From: Massilia sp. BJB1822
GTDB taxonomy: Bacteria; Pseudomonadota; Gammaproteobacteria; Burkholderiales; Burkholderiaceae_D
Assembly (NCBI RefSeq): GCF_013369485.1
Contig: NZ_JABWEB010000031.1
Location: 1 to 48,834 of the forward strand
Direction of reading: 5' to 3'
DNA length: 48,834 nucleotides
Shown here: positions 7,180 through 16,000 of the stretch, piece by piece
How positions within the stretch are numbered: the stretch's first letter is position 1
Layout of the letters: each line of letters opens with the position of its first letter
Notes under the pieces: model-generated
Told to the model about the DNA's origin: nothing
Databases searched by the model: none
The model's input: only the letters and a program-made list of their open reading frames with translations
Made by a program: the position numbers and the translations under genes

Positions 7180-9630
7180 ATGGTGCGGTTCGGATGCTGG
7201 GCGCTGGCCGGGGTGGCGTTTGCCGCGCCGGCAGGGGTGTTGGCCCAGCAGGATGGGACGATGCCGGTGGTGCGCATCAGCGCGCCGGCCTTGGGCGCGG
7301 GCAGCGCGCGTTCCAGCAGCGTGCTGGAGGCCGACGTACTGGCGCGCCAGCCGCCCGGCCTCGATCCGTTCAAGCAGCTGGCCCGGGTGCCGGGCCTGCA
7401 GGTCAGTTCGGGCGATGCCATCACCGGCAGTTATTCCATGCGCCTGACTTTGCGCGGCTTGAATAAGGAGCAGATCGGCATCTCGGTGGATGGCATTCCC
7501 AACGGCTCGACCTTGTCGAACGGCGGCACGATGCCGCATCGCCTGCTGGAGAGCGCCAATCTGGACAGCATCGAGGTGTCGCCCACGGCGGGCGATCTGG
7601 GCACGCCGTCGAACCAGGCGCTGGGCGGCTATATCGATTTCCGCACGCGCGATCCGGCCTTGACGCGGGCGGTGTATGGCGAGCTGTCCGGCGGCAGTGC
7701 CGGTTACCGGCGCGCTTTCCTGCGTGTTGACAGCGGCCAGTCGGCATCGGGCTTGAGCGCTTACGCCGACATCAGCCGCAGCTTCCAGCGCACCTGGCCG
7801 GGCGAGCAGAGCGGACGCAATCTGCGCTGGCATGCCGATCTGCGGCTACTGCAGGATCTGGGTGGCGGCTCCAGCCTGCGCGCCACGCTCAGCTATAACC
7901 GTTTTGCCGACAACGATTACGATCCGGTAGCCCTGCGCGCCATCTCGGCGCCGTTCTACAAAGCCACTTTCGAGGGCGATCCATCCAGCGATGGCTTGAG
8001 CGACCGCTGGACGGGCGATCCAGCTCTGGACCAGAACTACCGCGGCACCCATGGCATCAACAGCCGCGACATCCTGGCCCACATCGACTGGACGCAGCGT
8101 TTTGGCGGCAGCGCGCAGCTGGTGCTGAAGCCCTATCTGCACACGCAATATGGCTATGGCTGGTTCTACGTGCCTTACCAGCAGGCGCCCGCCGATGGCC
8201 AGGCTTACAGCGCCGTGCCGCCAGGCGGCGCGCCCGTAGCCAGCGCGCAGGAATGCTTCGCCGGCCAATACCGGCGTAATGCCGACGGCAGCTTGCAGCC
8301 GCTGTCCCGTGCCGAATTTCCGGCTGGCGCCAGTGCCGCGATGCTGAAAGCGCTGGGCTGTCCCTCGGCTGCCGCTTTTGCCATGAATCCGCCGGCGCAA
8401 TGGGGCGCGCGCCTGGCCACCACGCGCCGCAGCGATTACCGCATCCGGCGCCAGGGCGTGCTGACGGAATGGTCGATGGCGCTGGGCGATTACCAGCAGC
8501 TGCGCGTGGGCGCCTGGTACGAACACATCGACCGCAGCAAGTCGCGCAACTGGTATGCGGTCAGCGATCCGCAGCGCAATGGCGATTTCGACGCCGCGCG
8601 CGGCCCGTATTCGGTGACGCATGACCGCCGCTATCTGGTGAATACCGTGATGGCGTATGCCCAGGATCGGCTGGAATTGTTGTCGCGCCGCCTGCAATTG
8701 AGTGTTGGCGCCACCTGGCAGCGTTCGCGCGAAAGCTATGCCTCGCCGGTGGAGTTTTACGGCACGCGCTCGCTGAGCGCCGCCTCGGGCCTGCTGCCCA
8801 AGGTATCGGCCCTGTACCGCGTCGATGGCGGCTGGGAGCTGTTCGCCAGCCGCGCGCGCAATTTCAGCGCCATTCCGGACAGCGTGTTTGAAGGCACGGC
8901 CGCCATCAGCGCCAAGCGCGGCATCCAGCCCGAAACTTCGGTGAACAGCGACGTGGGCTTGCGCTGGCTGCGCGGCGCTTATGGCTTTGGCATCACCGCC
9001 TATGCCATCGATTACCGCGACCGCATCTCGATCCAGAACGGCAAGCCCGACGCCGATATTTTCTCGCGCGACGCCACCACGACTTTCTCCAACCAGGGTG
9101 GCATCCGTTCGCGCGGCCTGGAACTGAGCGGGCAGGCCAACTGGCGCCAGCTGGAACTGGCGCTGAACTACACCATCAACCGCGCCCGCTATGCCGAGGA
9201 CACGCCGGCCGAAGGCATCCGCGCCGGCGATCCCGTGCTGGGCGCGCGCCGCCGTACCGGTTTTGCCGAGATCACGTGGAAGCCGCGGCGCGCCTGGCGC
9301 CTCAGCGTCAACGCCAGCTATGCGGGCGCGGCGGCCGGCACCTACGGCGAGGTGCCGAACACGGTGATCGCGGGCGGCCCGGCAGCCTATTCGCGCGAAT
9401 ACATGCCGGCATATACACTGGTGGGGCTGGCGCTGTCTTACCGTCCGGGCGCGGAATGGGGCGGCTGGTGCCGCCACTGCGAGCTGCTGCTGAATGCCGA
9501 CAATCTGCTGAACAAGCGCTATCTGGGCGGCCTGGGTTCGGAACTGGCCAATTCCAATCCCCTGACGACGGGCCGCTACTTCCTCGGCAGCCCGCGCGCG
9601 CTGTTCCTGACCTTGCGCAGCAGCTTCTGA
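7180..9630 (+). CDS. TonB-dependent outer-membrane receptor
   Basis: 816 residues. Signal peptide MVRFGCWALAGVAFA to about VLAQ; plug domain about 45-165 (FKQLARVPGLQVSSGD, MRLTLRGLNKEQIGISVDGI, LDSIEVSPTAGDLGTPSNQA); then a 22-strand-type barrel ending in aromatic LTLRSSF, as expected for BAM-dependent outer-membrane proteins. The start at 7180 is preceded by a run of GGGGGAGGGG and gives a proper signal peptide; an in-frame ATG at 7147 would bury it. Substrate unknown; no siderophore or cobalamin genes are adjacent. Energised import of a large nutrient is the family role. Confidence 0.92.
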   Translation: MVRFGCWALAGVAFAAPAGVLAQQDGTMPVVRISAPALGAGSARSSSVLEADVLARQPPGLDPFKQLARVPGLQVSSGDAITGSYSMRLTLRGLNKEQIGISVDGIPNGSTLSNGGTMPHRLLESANLDSIEVSPTAGDLGTPSNQALGGYIDFRTRDPALTRAVYGELSGGSAGYRRAFLRVDSGQSASGLSAYADISRSFQRTWPGEQSGRNLRWHADLRLLQDLGGGSSLRATLSYNRFADNDYDPVALRAISAPFYKATFEGDPSSDGLSDRWTGDPALDQNYRGTHGINSRDILAHIDWTQRFGGSAQLVLKPYLHTQYGYGWFYVPYQQAPADGQAYSAVPPGGAPVASAQECFAGQYRRNADGSLQPLSRAEFPAGASAAMLKALGCPSAAAFAMNPPAQWGARLATTRRSDYRIRRQGVLTEWSMALGDYQQLRVGAWYEHIDRSKSRNWYAVSDPQRNGDFDAARGPYSVTHDRRYLVNTVMAYAQDRLELLSRRLQLSVGATWQRSRESYASPVEFYGTRSLSAASGLLPKVSALYRVDGGWELFASRARNFSAIPDSVFEGTAAISAKRGIQPETSVNSDVGLRWLRGAYGFGITAYAIDYRDRISIQNGKPDADIFSRDATTTFSNQGGIRSRGLELSGQANWRQLELALNYTINRARYAEDTPAEGIRAGDPVLGARRRTGFAEITWKPRRAWRLSVNASYAGAAAGTYGEVPNTVIAGGPAAYSREYMPAYTLVGLALSYRPGAEWGGWCRHCELLLNADNLLNKRYLGGLGSELANSNPLTTGRYFLGSPRALFLTLRSSF

Positions 9631-9635
9631 GGGCC

Positions 9636-9875
9636 TTACTTGACGCCGATGGGTGAGCGGAGAGGCTTGCTGCGCAGCGGGTCGAGCAGATGGCGCAGGG
9701 CGTTGTGATCGAGCTCATACATCAGGGCCAGCAGGGCGCCCAGCTCGCCCTTGGGGAAGCCCTCGCGCGCGAACCAGCCCAGGTAGTGGCCGGGCAGGTC
9801 GGCCAGCAGAAATCCCTTGTATTTTCCATAAGGCATTTCGCGGTTGACCAGGAGGGGAAGGAGTTCAGCGCTCAT
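9636..9875 (-). CDS. DUF3820 family protein
   Basis: 79 residues. Matches the small DUF3820 family, also labelled quorum-sensing-regulated virulence factor in databases: MPYGKYKGFLLADLPGHYLGWF and KGELGALLALMYELDHNAL are its conserved blocks. Biochemical function is unknown and the virulence label should not be taken as evidence here. It is convergent with the TonB receptor (5 nt between stops) and divergent from the MFS gene. Confidence 0.85.
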   Translation of the reverse strand: MSAELLPLLVNREMPYGKYKGFLLADLPGHYLGWFAREGFPKGELGALLALMYELDHNALRHLLDPLRSKPLRSPIGVK

Positions 9876-9879
9876 ATTC

Positions 9880-9894
9880 TTGACTTGAAATCAA
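9880..9894. promoter_or_regulatory. Candidate operator palindrome upstream of the MFS gene
   Basis: TTGACTT-G-AAATCAA is a 7+1+7 inverted repeat with one mismatch, in the 101-bp gap between the divergent DUF3820 and MFS genes. No regulator is adjacent. The position suggests an operator serving either gene. No convincing paired promoter hexamers were found. Confidence 0.25.
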
Positions 9895-9976
9895 ATATCT
9901 TCTGTTTTTCAACGGCTTTTTCTACACAAAGAAAGCCGGGATACTGCGTGGCATCAACTTTACAGGAGTGTATGCC

Positions 9977-11185
9977 ATGCCTCTCGCTTTATTGGCGCTG
10001 ACCATCGGCGCTTTCGCCATCGGAACCACCGAGTTCGTGATTGTCGGGCTGCTGCCCACCATTGCCGCCGACCTGGGCGTCGACCTGCCGTCGGCCGGCA
10101 TGCTGGTGAGCCTGTACGCCATGGGCGTGGCGGTTGGCGCGCCGGTGCTGACCGCGCTCACCGGCAAGCTGCCGCGCAAGCTGCTGCTGCTGGCGCTGAT
10201 GGTGCTGTTCACCGCCGGCAATCTGCTGGCCTGGCAGGCGCCCGGCTACGCCACCCTGATCGTGGCGCGCATCCTGACCGGCCTGGCGCACGGCGTCTTC
10301 TTCTCGATCGGCTCGACCATCGCCACCTCGCTGGTGCCGAAGGAAAAAGCGGCCAGCGCCATCGCCATCATGTTCACCGGCCTGACCGTGGCCCTGGTGA
10401 CGGGCGTGCCGCTGGGCACCTTCATCGGCCAGCATTTCGGCTGGCGCGAAACCTTCCTCGCCGTCTCGGCGCTGGGCCTGATCGCCTTCCTCGGCAGCCT
10501 GCTGTTCGTACCGCAGAATATCCAGCACAACAAGCCTGCCTCGCTCTTGCAGCAGGTGAAGGTGCTGGGCCAGCCGCGCCTGCTGCTGGTATATGCCATG
10601 ACGGCGCTCGGCTATGGCGGCTCGTTTACCGCCTTCACCTTCCTGGCGCCGATCCTGCAGGAAGTGTCGGGCTTTAGCGCCGGCTCGGTGAGCCTGGTGA
10701 TGCTGGTGTATGGCGTGTCGGTTGCTTTCGGCAATATCTGGGGCGGCAAGCTGGCCGACCGCCGCGGCCCGGTGGGCGCGCTGAAACTGGTTTTCCTCGG
10801 TCTGGCCGCGGTCCTGGTGGTGCTGAGCTTTACCGCGCCGCATGCCTGGCTGATGCTGGCCACGGTGCTGGTCTGGGGCATTTTCGCCTTCGGCAATGTG
10901 GCGGGCCTGCAAGTGTATGTGGTGCGCCAGGCGGAACATTTCACGCCGCGCGCCGTGGATGTGGCCTCGGGCTTGAATATCGCGGCCTTTAATCTGGGCA
11001 TTGCCGGCGGCGCCTGGGGCGGCGGCCATATCGTCGAGAAACTCGGCCTGCTGCATACGGGCTGGATCGGCGCCATCGTGGTGCTCGGCGCTTTCGGCCT
11101 GACCGTGCTCAGCGGCCGCCTGGACCGGCTGAATCCGATTCCCTTCCATGTCGGCCAAACCGGCAGCCGGGTGGCCGCGCATTAA
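9977..11185 (+). CDS. MFS transporter, DHA1 sugar/drug efflux type (AraJ/YdhP-like)
   Basis: 402 residues with about twelve hydrophobic segments. The opening block, LALTIGAFAIGTTEFVIVGL followed by LPTIAADL, is characteristic of AraJ/YdhP-type DHA1 exporters, and the loop 2-3 region contains the expected GAPVLTALTGKLPRK. The start at 9977 has AGGAG 8 nt upstream; a GTG at 9968 overlaps that site. A strong terminator follows directly. A decayed duplicate of the last ~95 codons lies at 34211-34382 on the far side of the CDI locus. Confidence 0.92.
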   Translation: MPLALLALTIGAFAIGTTEFVIVGLLPTIAADLGVDLPSAGMLVSLYAMGVAVGAPVLTALTGKLPRKLLLLALMVLFTAGNLLAWQAPGYATLIVARILTGLAHGVFFSIGSTIATSLVPKEKAASAIAIMFTGLTVALVTGVPLGTFIGQHFGWRETFLAVSALGLIAFLGSLLFVPQNIQHNKPASLLQQVKVLGQPRLLLVYAMTALGYGGSFTAFTFLAPILQEVSGFSAGSVSLVMLVYGVSVAFGNIWGGKLADRRGPVGALKLVFLGLAAVLVVLSFTAPHAWLMLATVLVWGIFAFGNVAGLQVYVVRQAEHFTPRAVDVASGLNIAAFNLGIAGGAWGGGHIVEKLGLLHTGWIGAIVVLGAFGLTVLSGRLDRLNPIPFHVGQTGSRVAAH

Positions 11186-11210
11186 AAGAATTAATATCGG
11201 ATCAATAAAG

Positions 11211-11235
11211 CCGCCTCCTTTGCGAGGCGGTTTTT
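11211..11235 (+). terminator. Rho-independent terminator of the MFS gene
   Basis: Perfect 7-bp stem CCGCCTC/GAGGCGG with loop CTTTGC, followed by TTTTT. It lies 26 nt after the MFS stop and insulates the following TPS operon. Confidence 0.93.
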
Positions 11236-11387
11236 CTTTATAACTTTCAAATTAAAACTATCTAATTGTCACAATTGCTTCAGGTTTTAGAGGGAAATTA
11301 ACATAGATAATCGTTTTCTTAACTGAAATTGCCTAATGGAAACAATTTAATTAGAATTAGTTGAATTAATAGTTCCTCAAGGCAATA
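11236..11387 (+). promoter_or_regulatory. AT-rich control region of the two-partner secretion operon
   Basis: About 150 bp of unusually AT-rich DNA before tpsB. It contains a perfect palindrome AATTGT-C-ACAATT (11264-11276) and a spaced inverted repeat AAATTG-N11-CAATTT (11326-11348), both plausible regulator sites. A possible -10 (GATAAT, 11306) has no good -35, which would fit an activated promoter. Such AT-rich control DNA is often silenced by H-NS-type proteins; that is inference. Confidence 0.45.
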
Positions 11388-13064
11388 ATGCAACACCGTC
11401 TCAAGCTGTACAGTACGGCTGCCATGCTGTGCAGTGTTTTTGTTCCAGCCGTCCATGCCCAGGATGCCGCCGGCATCGCCGCCCAGCAGTTGCAGCGCCA
11501 GCAGCAGCGCGAACGGGCCCAGGCCGAACAGGCCGAGCAGCGTCCCGATGTGCGCCTGCAGGCGCCAACCGCCGCCAGCACTTCCAGCTACCCGGCCGAT
11601 GAGTCGCCGTGCTTTCCGATCCGCGATATCCAGCTGCAAGGCGAGCAGGCCAGCCAGTTTGCCTGGGCGCTGAAGGCGGGGGATGATGCCCTGGGCCGCT
11701 GTCTGGGCAGCGCCGGCATGAATGTGCTGCTGGCGCGGATTCAGGATGCGCTGGTGGCTAAGGGCTGGGTCACGACGCGCGTGCTGGCCGCGCCCCAGGA
11801 TTTGCGCAGCGGCACGCTGGTGCTGCAACTGGTGCCGGGCCGCATCCGCGCCATCCGCTTCGCCGATCCGGCCGCGCGCACTGCCTGGCGCAGCGCCATT
11901 CCCGCCCGGCCCGGCGATCTGCTGAATCTGCGCGATGTCGAGCAGGCGCTGGAAAACTTCAAGCGTGTGCCGAGCGCCGAAGCGGACATCGAAATCGTGC
12001 CGGGCGATGCGCCGGGCGAAAGCGATCTGCTGGTGAAATGGCGCCAGGCGGCACCCTGGCGCCTGTCTTTCTCGGTGGACGACAGCGGCAGCGAATCGAC
12101 CGGCAAGCGCCAGGGCGGCCTCTCCTTCGCGCTCGACAATCTGCTGGGCTGGCAGGATTTGCTGACCGTCTCGGCCAATCGGCATCTGCCCGGCTCGGGA
12201 CCGGCCAGCGAGCATGGCACGCGCAGCACCTCGCTCAACTACTCGCTGCCGTATGGCTACTGGCTGTTTTCCCAGCAGGTCAGCGACTACCGCTACCACC
12301 AGACGGTGGCGGGCGCCAACCAGGACTACATCTACAGCGGCACCAGCTTCAGCGCCGAGCTGAAGGCTGCGCGCCTGGTCTACCGCGACGCGGTGCGCAA
12401 GACCACGCTTTCGCTGCGCGTCTACCAGAAGCGCAGCCGCAATTTCATCGATGACACCGAAGTCGAAGTGCAGCGCCGCCGCATGGGCGGCTTCATCCTC
12501 GGCATCGCGCACAAGGAATTCATCGGCCAGGCCACGGTCGACGCCAGCCTCAGCTACAAGAAGGGCAGCAGCGCCTTCGGCAGCCTGCCCGCACCGGAAG
12601 AGCTGTTCGGCGACGGCACCTCGCGGCCCACCATCCTCAACGCCGACCTGAGCGTGACCATCCCATTCGGCAAGCAAGTGCAGCTGCAAAGCGCCTGGCG
12701 CGCCCAGCGCGAGCGCACGGCCCTGATTCCGCAGGACCGCTTCGCCATCGGCGGCCGCTTTACCGTGCGCGGTTTCGATGGCGAGTCGAGCCTGATGGCC
12801 GAACGCGGCTGGCTGAGCCGCAATGACCTGGTGTGGAGCTTGCCGGGCGCGCAGCAGCTGTACCTGGCCCTGGACTACGGCAGCGTGTCCGGCCGCAGCG
12901 CGCCGCAGCTGCTGGGTACCCGCCTGGGCGGCGGCGCCATCGGCTGGCGCGGCCAGTTCCATGGCCTGCAATACGACTTGTTTGCCGGCGCCCCGATTGC
13001 CAAGCCTGAACACTACCGTACCGCCGCCGTTACCGGCGGCTTCAACCTGAATTACGAGTTCTGA
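11388..13064 (+). CDS. TpsB/CdiB-type outer-membrane transporter (FhaC/ShlB family)
   Basis: 558 residues. Signal peptide MQHRLKLYSTAAML... ending AVHA; an N-terminal plug helix (AGIAAQQLQRQQQRERAQAE); POTRA domains from about residue 75 (FPIRDIQLQG, LLARIQDALVAKGWVTTRV, LVLQLVPGRI) to about 240; then a 16-strand barrel with the L6 signature FTVRGF near residue 459 and a C-terminal NLNYEF. It is the Omp85-superfamily pore that recognises the TPS domain of its partner and threads it to the cell surface. It lies 8 nt upstream of its giant substrate gene, so the two are co-transcribed. Confidence 0.95.
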   Translation: MQHRLKLYSTAAMLCSVFVPAVHAQDAAGIAAQQLQRQQQRERAQAEQAEQRPDVRLQAPTAASTSSYPADESPCFPIRDIQLQGEQASQFAWALKAGDDALGRCLGSAGMNVLLARIQDALVAKGWVTTRVLAAPQDLRSGTLVLQLVPGRIRAIRFADPAARTAWRSAIPARPGDLLNLRDVEQALENFKRVPSAEADIEIVPGDAPGESDLLVKWRQAAPWRLSFSVDDSGSESTGKRQGGLSFALDNLLGWQDLLTVSANRHLPGSGPASEHGTRSTSLNYSLPYGYWLFSQQVSDYRYHQTVAGANQDYIYSGTSFSAELKAARLVYRDAVRKTTLSLRVYQKRSRNFIDDTEVEVQRRRMGGFILGIAHKEFIGQATVDASLSYKKGSSAFGSLPAPEELFGDGTSRPTILNADLSVTIPFGKQVQLQSAWRAQRERTALIPQDRFAIGGRFTVRGFDGESSLMAERGWLSRNDLVWSLPGAQQLYLALDYGSVSGRSAPQLLGTRLGGGAIGWRGQFHGLQYDLFAGAPIAKPEHYRTAAVTGGFNLNYEF

Positions 13065-13072
13065 GAACTGCC

Positions 13073-16000
13073 ATGAATAAGCTCCGTTACCGCCTTATCT
13101 TCAACAAACGCCGTGGCCAGATGGTGGTCGTGCATGAACTGGCGCGCAGCCATGGCAAGAGCCCGGGCGAAGGCGCGCCGGCCGGGGAGCTGGCGCTGGA
13201 GGCGGGGCCATGGCCGGTCTTGCGCACCCTGGGTCTGTCGATGCTGGCGGCCTTCGGCGTGCTGCTGTGCGGCTCGGCCGTGGCGCAGATCATTGCCGAT
13301 CCGCGCGCGCCGGGCCAGCAGCGCGCCACGGTGCTGAACACGGCGAACGGGGTGTTGCAGGTGAATGTGCAGACGCCGAGCGCGGCAGGCGTGTCGCGCA
13401 ACAGCTATGTGCAGTTCGACGTGCCGAACAGCGGGGCGGTGCTGAACAACTCGCGCGTCAATGTGCAGTCGCAGATCGGCGGCTGGGTCCAGGCCAATCC
13501 CTGGATGGCCGAAGGCAGCGCGCGCGTGATCCTGAATGAGGTGAACTCCAGCAATGCCAGCCAGATCCGCGGCTTTCTCGAAGTGGCGGGGCAGCGCGCC
13601 GAGGTGGTGGTGGCCAATCCGGCCGGCATCGCGGTCAATGGCGGCGGCTTCATCAACGTCAGCCGCGCCACGCTGACCACCGGCGCCCCCATCTTCAATG
13701 AAGGGCGGTTGGACGGTTATTCGGTGCAGCGCGGCTTGATCAGCATCGATGGCGCCGGCCTCGACGCCAGCCGCACCGATTACACGGCCCTGATCGCGCG
13801 CGCCGTGGCGCTGAATGGCCGCGTGTGGGCGCAGCAATTGCAGGTGACGACCGGCGCCAACCTGGTCAAGGAGGAGGGCGGCGCGGCGCAGGTCCAGGCG
13901 GGCGAGGGCGCCGCGCCGGGCTATGCGATCGACGTGGCGCAGCTGGGCGGCATGTATGCCAATAAGATTTTCCTGGTCGGCACGGAAAAAGGGGTGGGCG
14001 TGCGCAATGCCGGCGAGATCGGCGCGGCGGCCGGCGACCTGGTCGTGACCAGCGAGGGCCGGCTGGAAAACAGCGGCAAGCTGCTGGCGACCCAGCAGGC
14101 GCAGCTTGCCGCCAGCACGGTGGGCAATAGCGGCACCATCAGCGGCGATGCGGGCCTGCAGCTGAAGACCGGCGTGCTGAGCAACAGCGGCAAGATCAAT
14201 AGCGCGGCCCAGGCCCGGCTCGATGTGCAAGGCGAACTCGATAACCGCCAGGGCAGCGTGCAGGCGCAGCGCCTGGAGGTGAATAGCGGCGGTGCGCTGC
14301 TGAATGCGCAGGGCAAGATCGTCCAGACCGGGGCGACGGGTCTGGACATCAAGTCCGCCTCCCTCGACAACCGCAATGCCGGCATGCTGGGCATGCCCAT
14401 GGCGGAGGGTGCGGGCAGCAATTCCGGCACGGGCAGCGGCAACACCGGCGGCACCGGCTCCAGCGGGGAAGTGGGCAGCGGCAATAACAGCGGCAATACC
14501 GGCAGCAGCGGCAACAATGGCTCGGGTACGGGGACCGGTTCCACACCCGGCACAGGCGCAGGCCAGGATGGCGGCAACGGCAAGCCGCTGCCGCCGCCTT
14601 TGCCCAGCGGCGTGATCCGCGTCGCCCAGGCACTGAACAACGATGGCGGCACCATTACTGCCGGCGGCGAAGTCAATCTCGACACCGGCAATCTCGACAA
14701 CACTGGCGGCAAGCTGGTGTTGAATTCCCTCAGCGCCAAGGGCAGCGACTTCAGCAACCGCAAAGGCATGCTCAGCGTGCTGCGCGGCGTCACCATCCAC
14801 AGCCAGAATTTCAGCAATGAGGAGGGCAAGCTGCTGGCCGGCGGTCTGTTCGACGCCAAGCTGGGCAGCATGCTGAATGGCCAGGGCTTGCTGCAGGCCG
14901 GCCAGCTGGCGCTGACGGCCAAGCAAGGCCTGAGCAATGCCCAGGGCGTGATCCGTCAGACCGGCGCCAATGCTGGCCAATTGGCGGTGGGCGGCCAGCT
15001 GAATAATGACAAGGGCGTGTTCGAAAGCGCCGGCAATCTCGATCTCGCCGCAGGCACCCTGAGCAGCAAGACCGGCAAGCTGAATGTGCTGGGCGATCTG
15101 CAGCTCAAGAGCGGCACAGCCAGCCTGGAAGAGGGTAGCGTGACCGTGGCCGGTTCGGCCAGCCTGCGTACGGCGGAATTGCAGAATGCCGGCGGCGCCA
15201 TCTCGGCCGGCAAGGACTTGAACATCGATAGTGCCGGACTCGGCAACCAGGCCGGCAAGCTGGTGGCGGCCGCCACGGTGCGGATCAATGCCGACGGCAT
15301 GCTGGACAATGCCAGCGGCCACATCCAGTCCGGCCAGGACCTGCAGCTCAAGGCCAGCGGCAGTTTCGACAATCACAGCGGCCGCCTGGAAGCGCTGGGG
15401 ACCGGCAGTGGCCTGAAACTGGAAGCGGCCGCCATTCTCAACCAGAGCGGCCAGATCCTGAACAGTGGCCCGGGTGAGAGCAGCCTGCTGAGCCGGGGCA
15501 CGCTCGACAATGGCGGCCAGATCGCCGTCAACGGCAAGCTGGCGGCGACGGCGGAAACGCTGAACAATGCCGCCGCCGCCACCATGACATCGGCCCAGGA
15601 CATGGCGCTGGCTGTCGGCCGCAAGCTCGATAACAGCGGCAATATTCTCAGCGGCGGCAAGCTGGGCTTCCAGGGCGGCAGCGCCGAGCTGCGCAACGCC
15701 AACACGATCCTGGCCCAAGGCGATATCCGGGTCGAGGCGGGGCGCGTGGACAACACGGCCGGCCGCCTGGCCACGGCCGATGGCGGCACTGGCAGCATCC
15801 AGCTGCATGCGGACGAACTGCAAAACCACGCGGGCCTGATCCAGGCGCAGGGCAAGGTCAGCCTTGACTTGCGTAACAATCTGGAGAATACAGCTGGCCA
15901 GATCCGCAGCGTGGGCGATTTGGCCGTGATGGCTGGGGGCCGGGTGAATAATGACGGCGGCCAGCTGGAGGTGAGCGGCAAGGATGGCGGCGTGAACCTG

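Noticed and set aside
9968..9976. GTG start for the MFS transporter
   Set aside because: The GTG overlaps the AGGAG sequence that correctly serves the ATG at 9977.
14400..14620. Gly/Ser/Asn-rich stretch in CdiA as a possible frameshift or assembly error
   Set aside because: The frame stays open and both sides are typical TPS and shaft sequence; it reads as a flexible linker ending in PPPLP.
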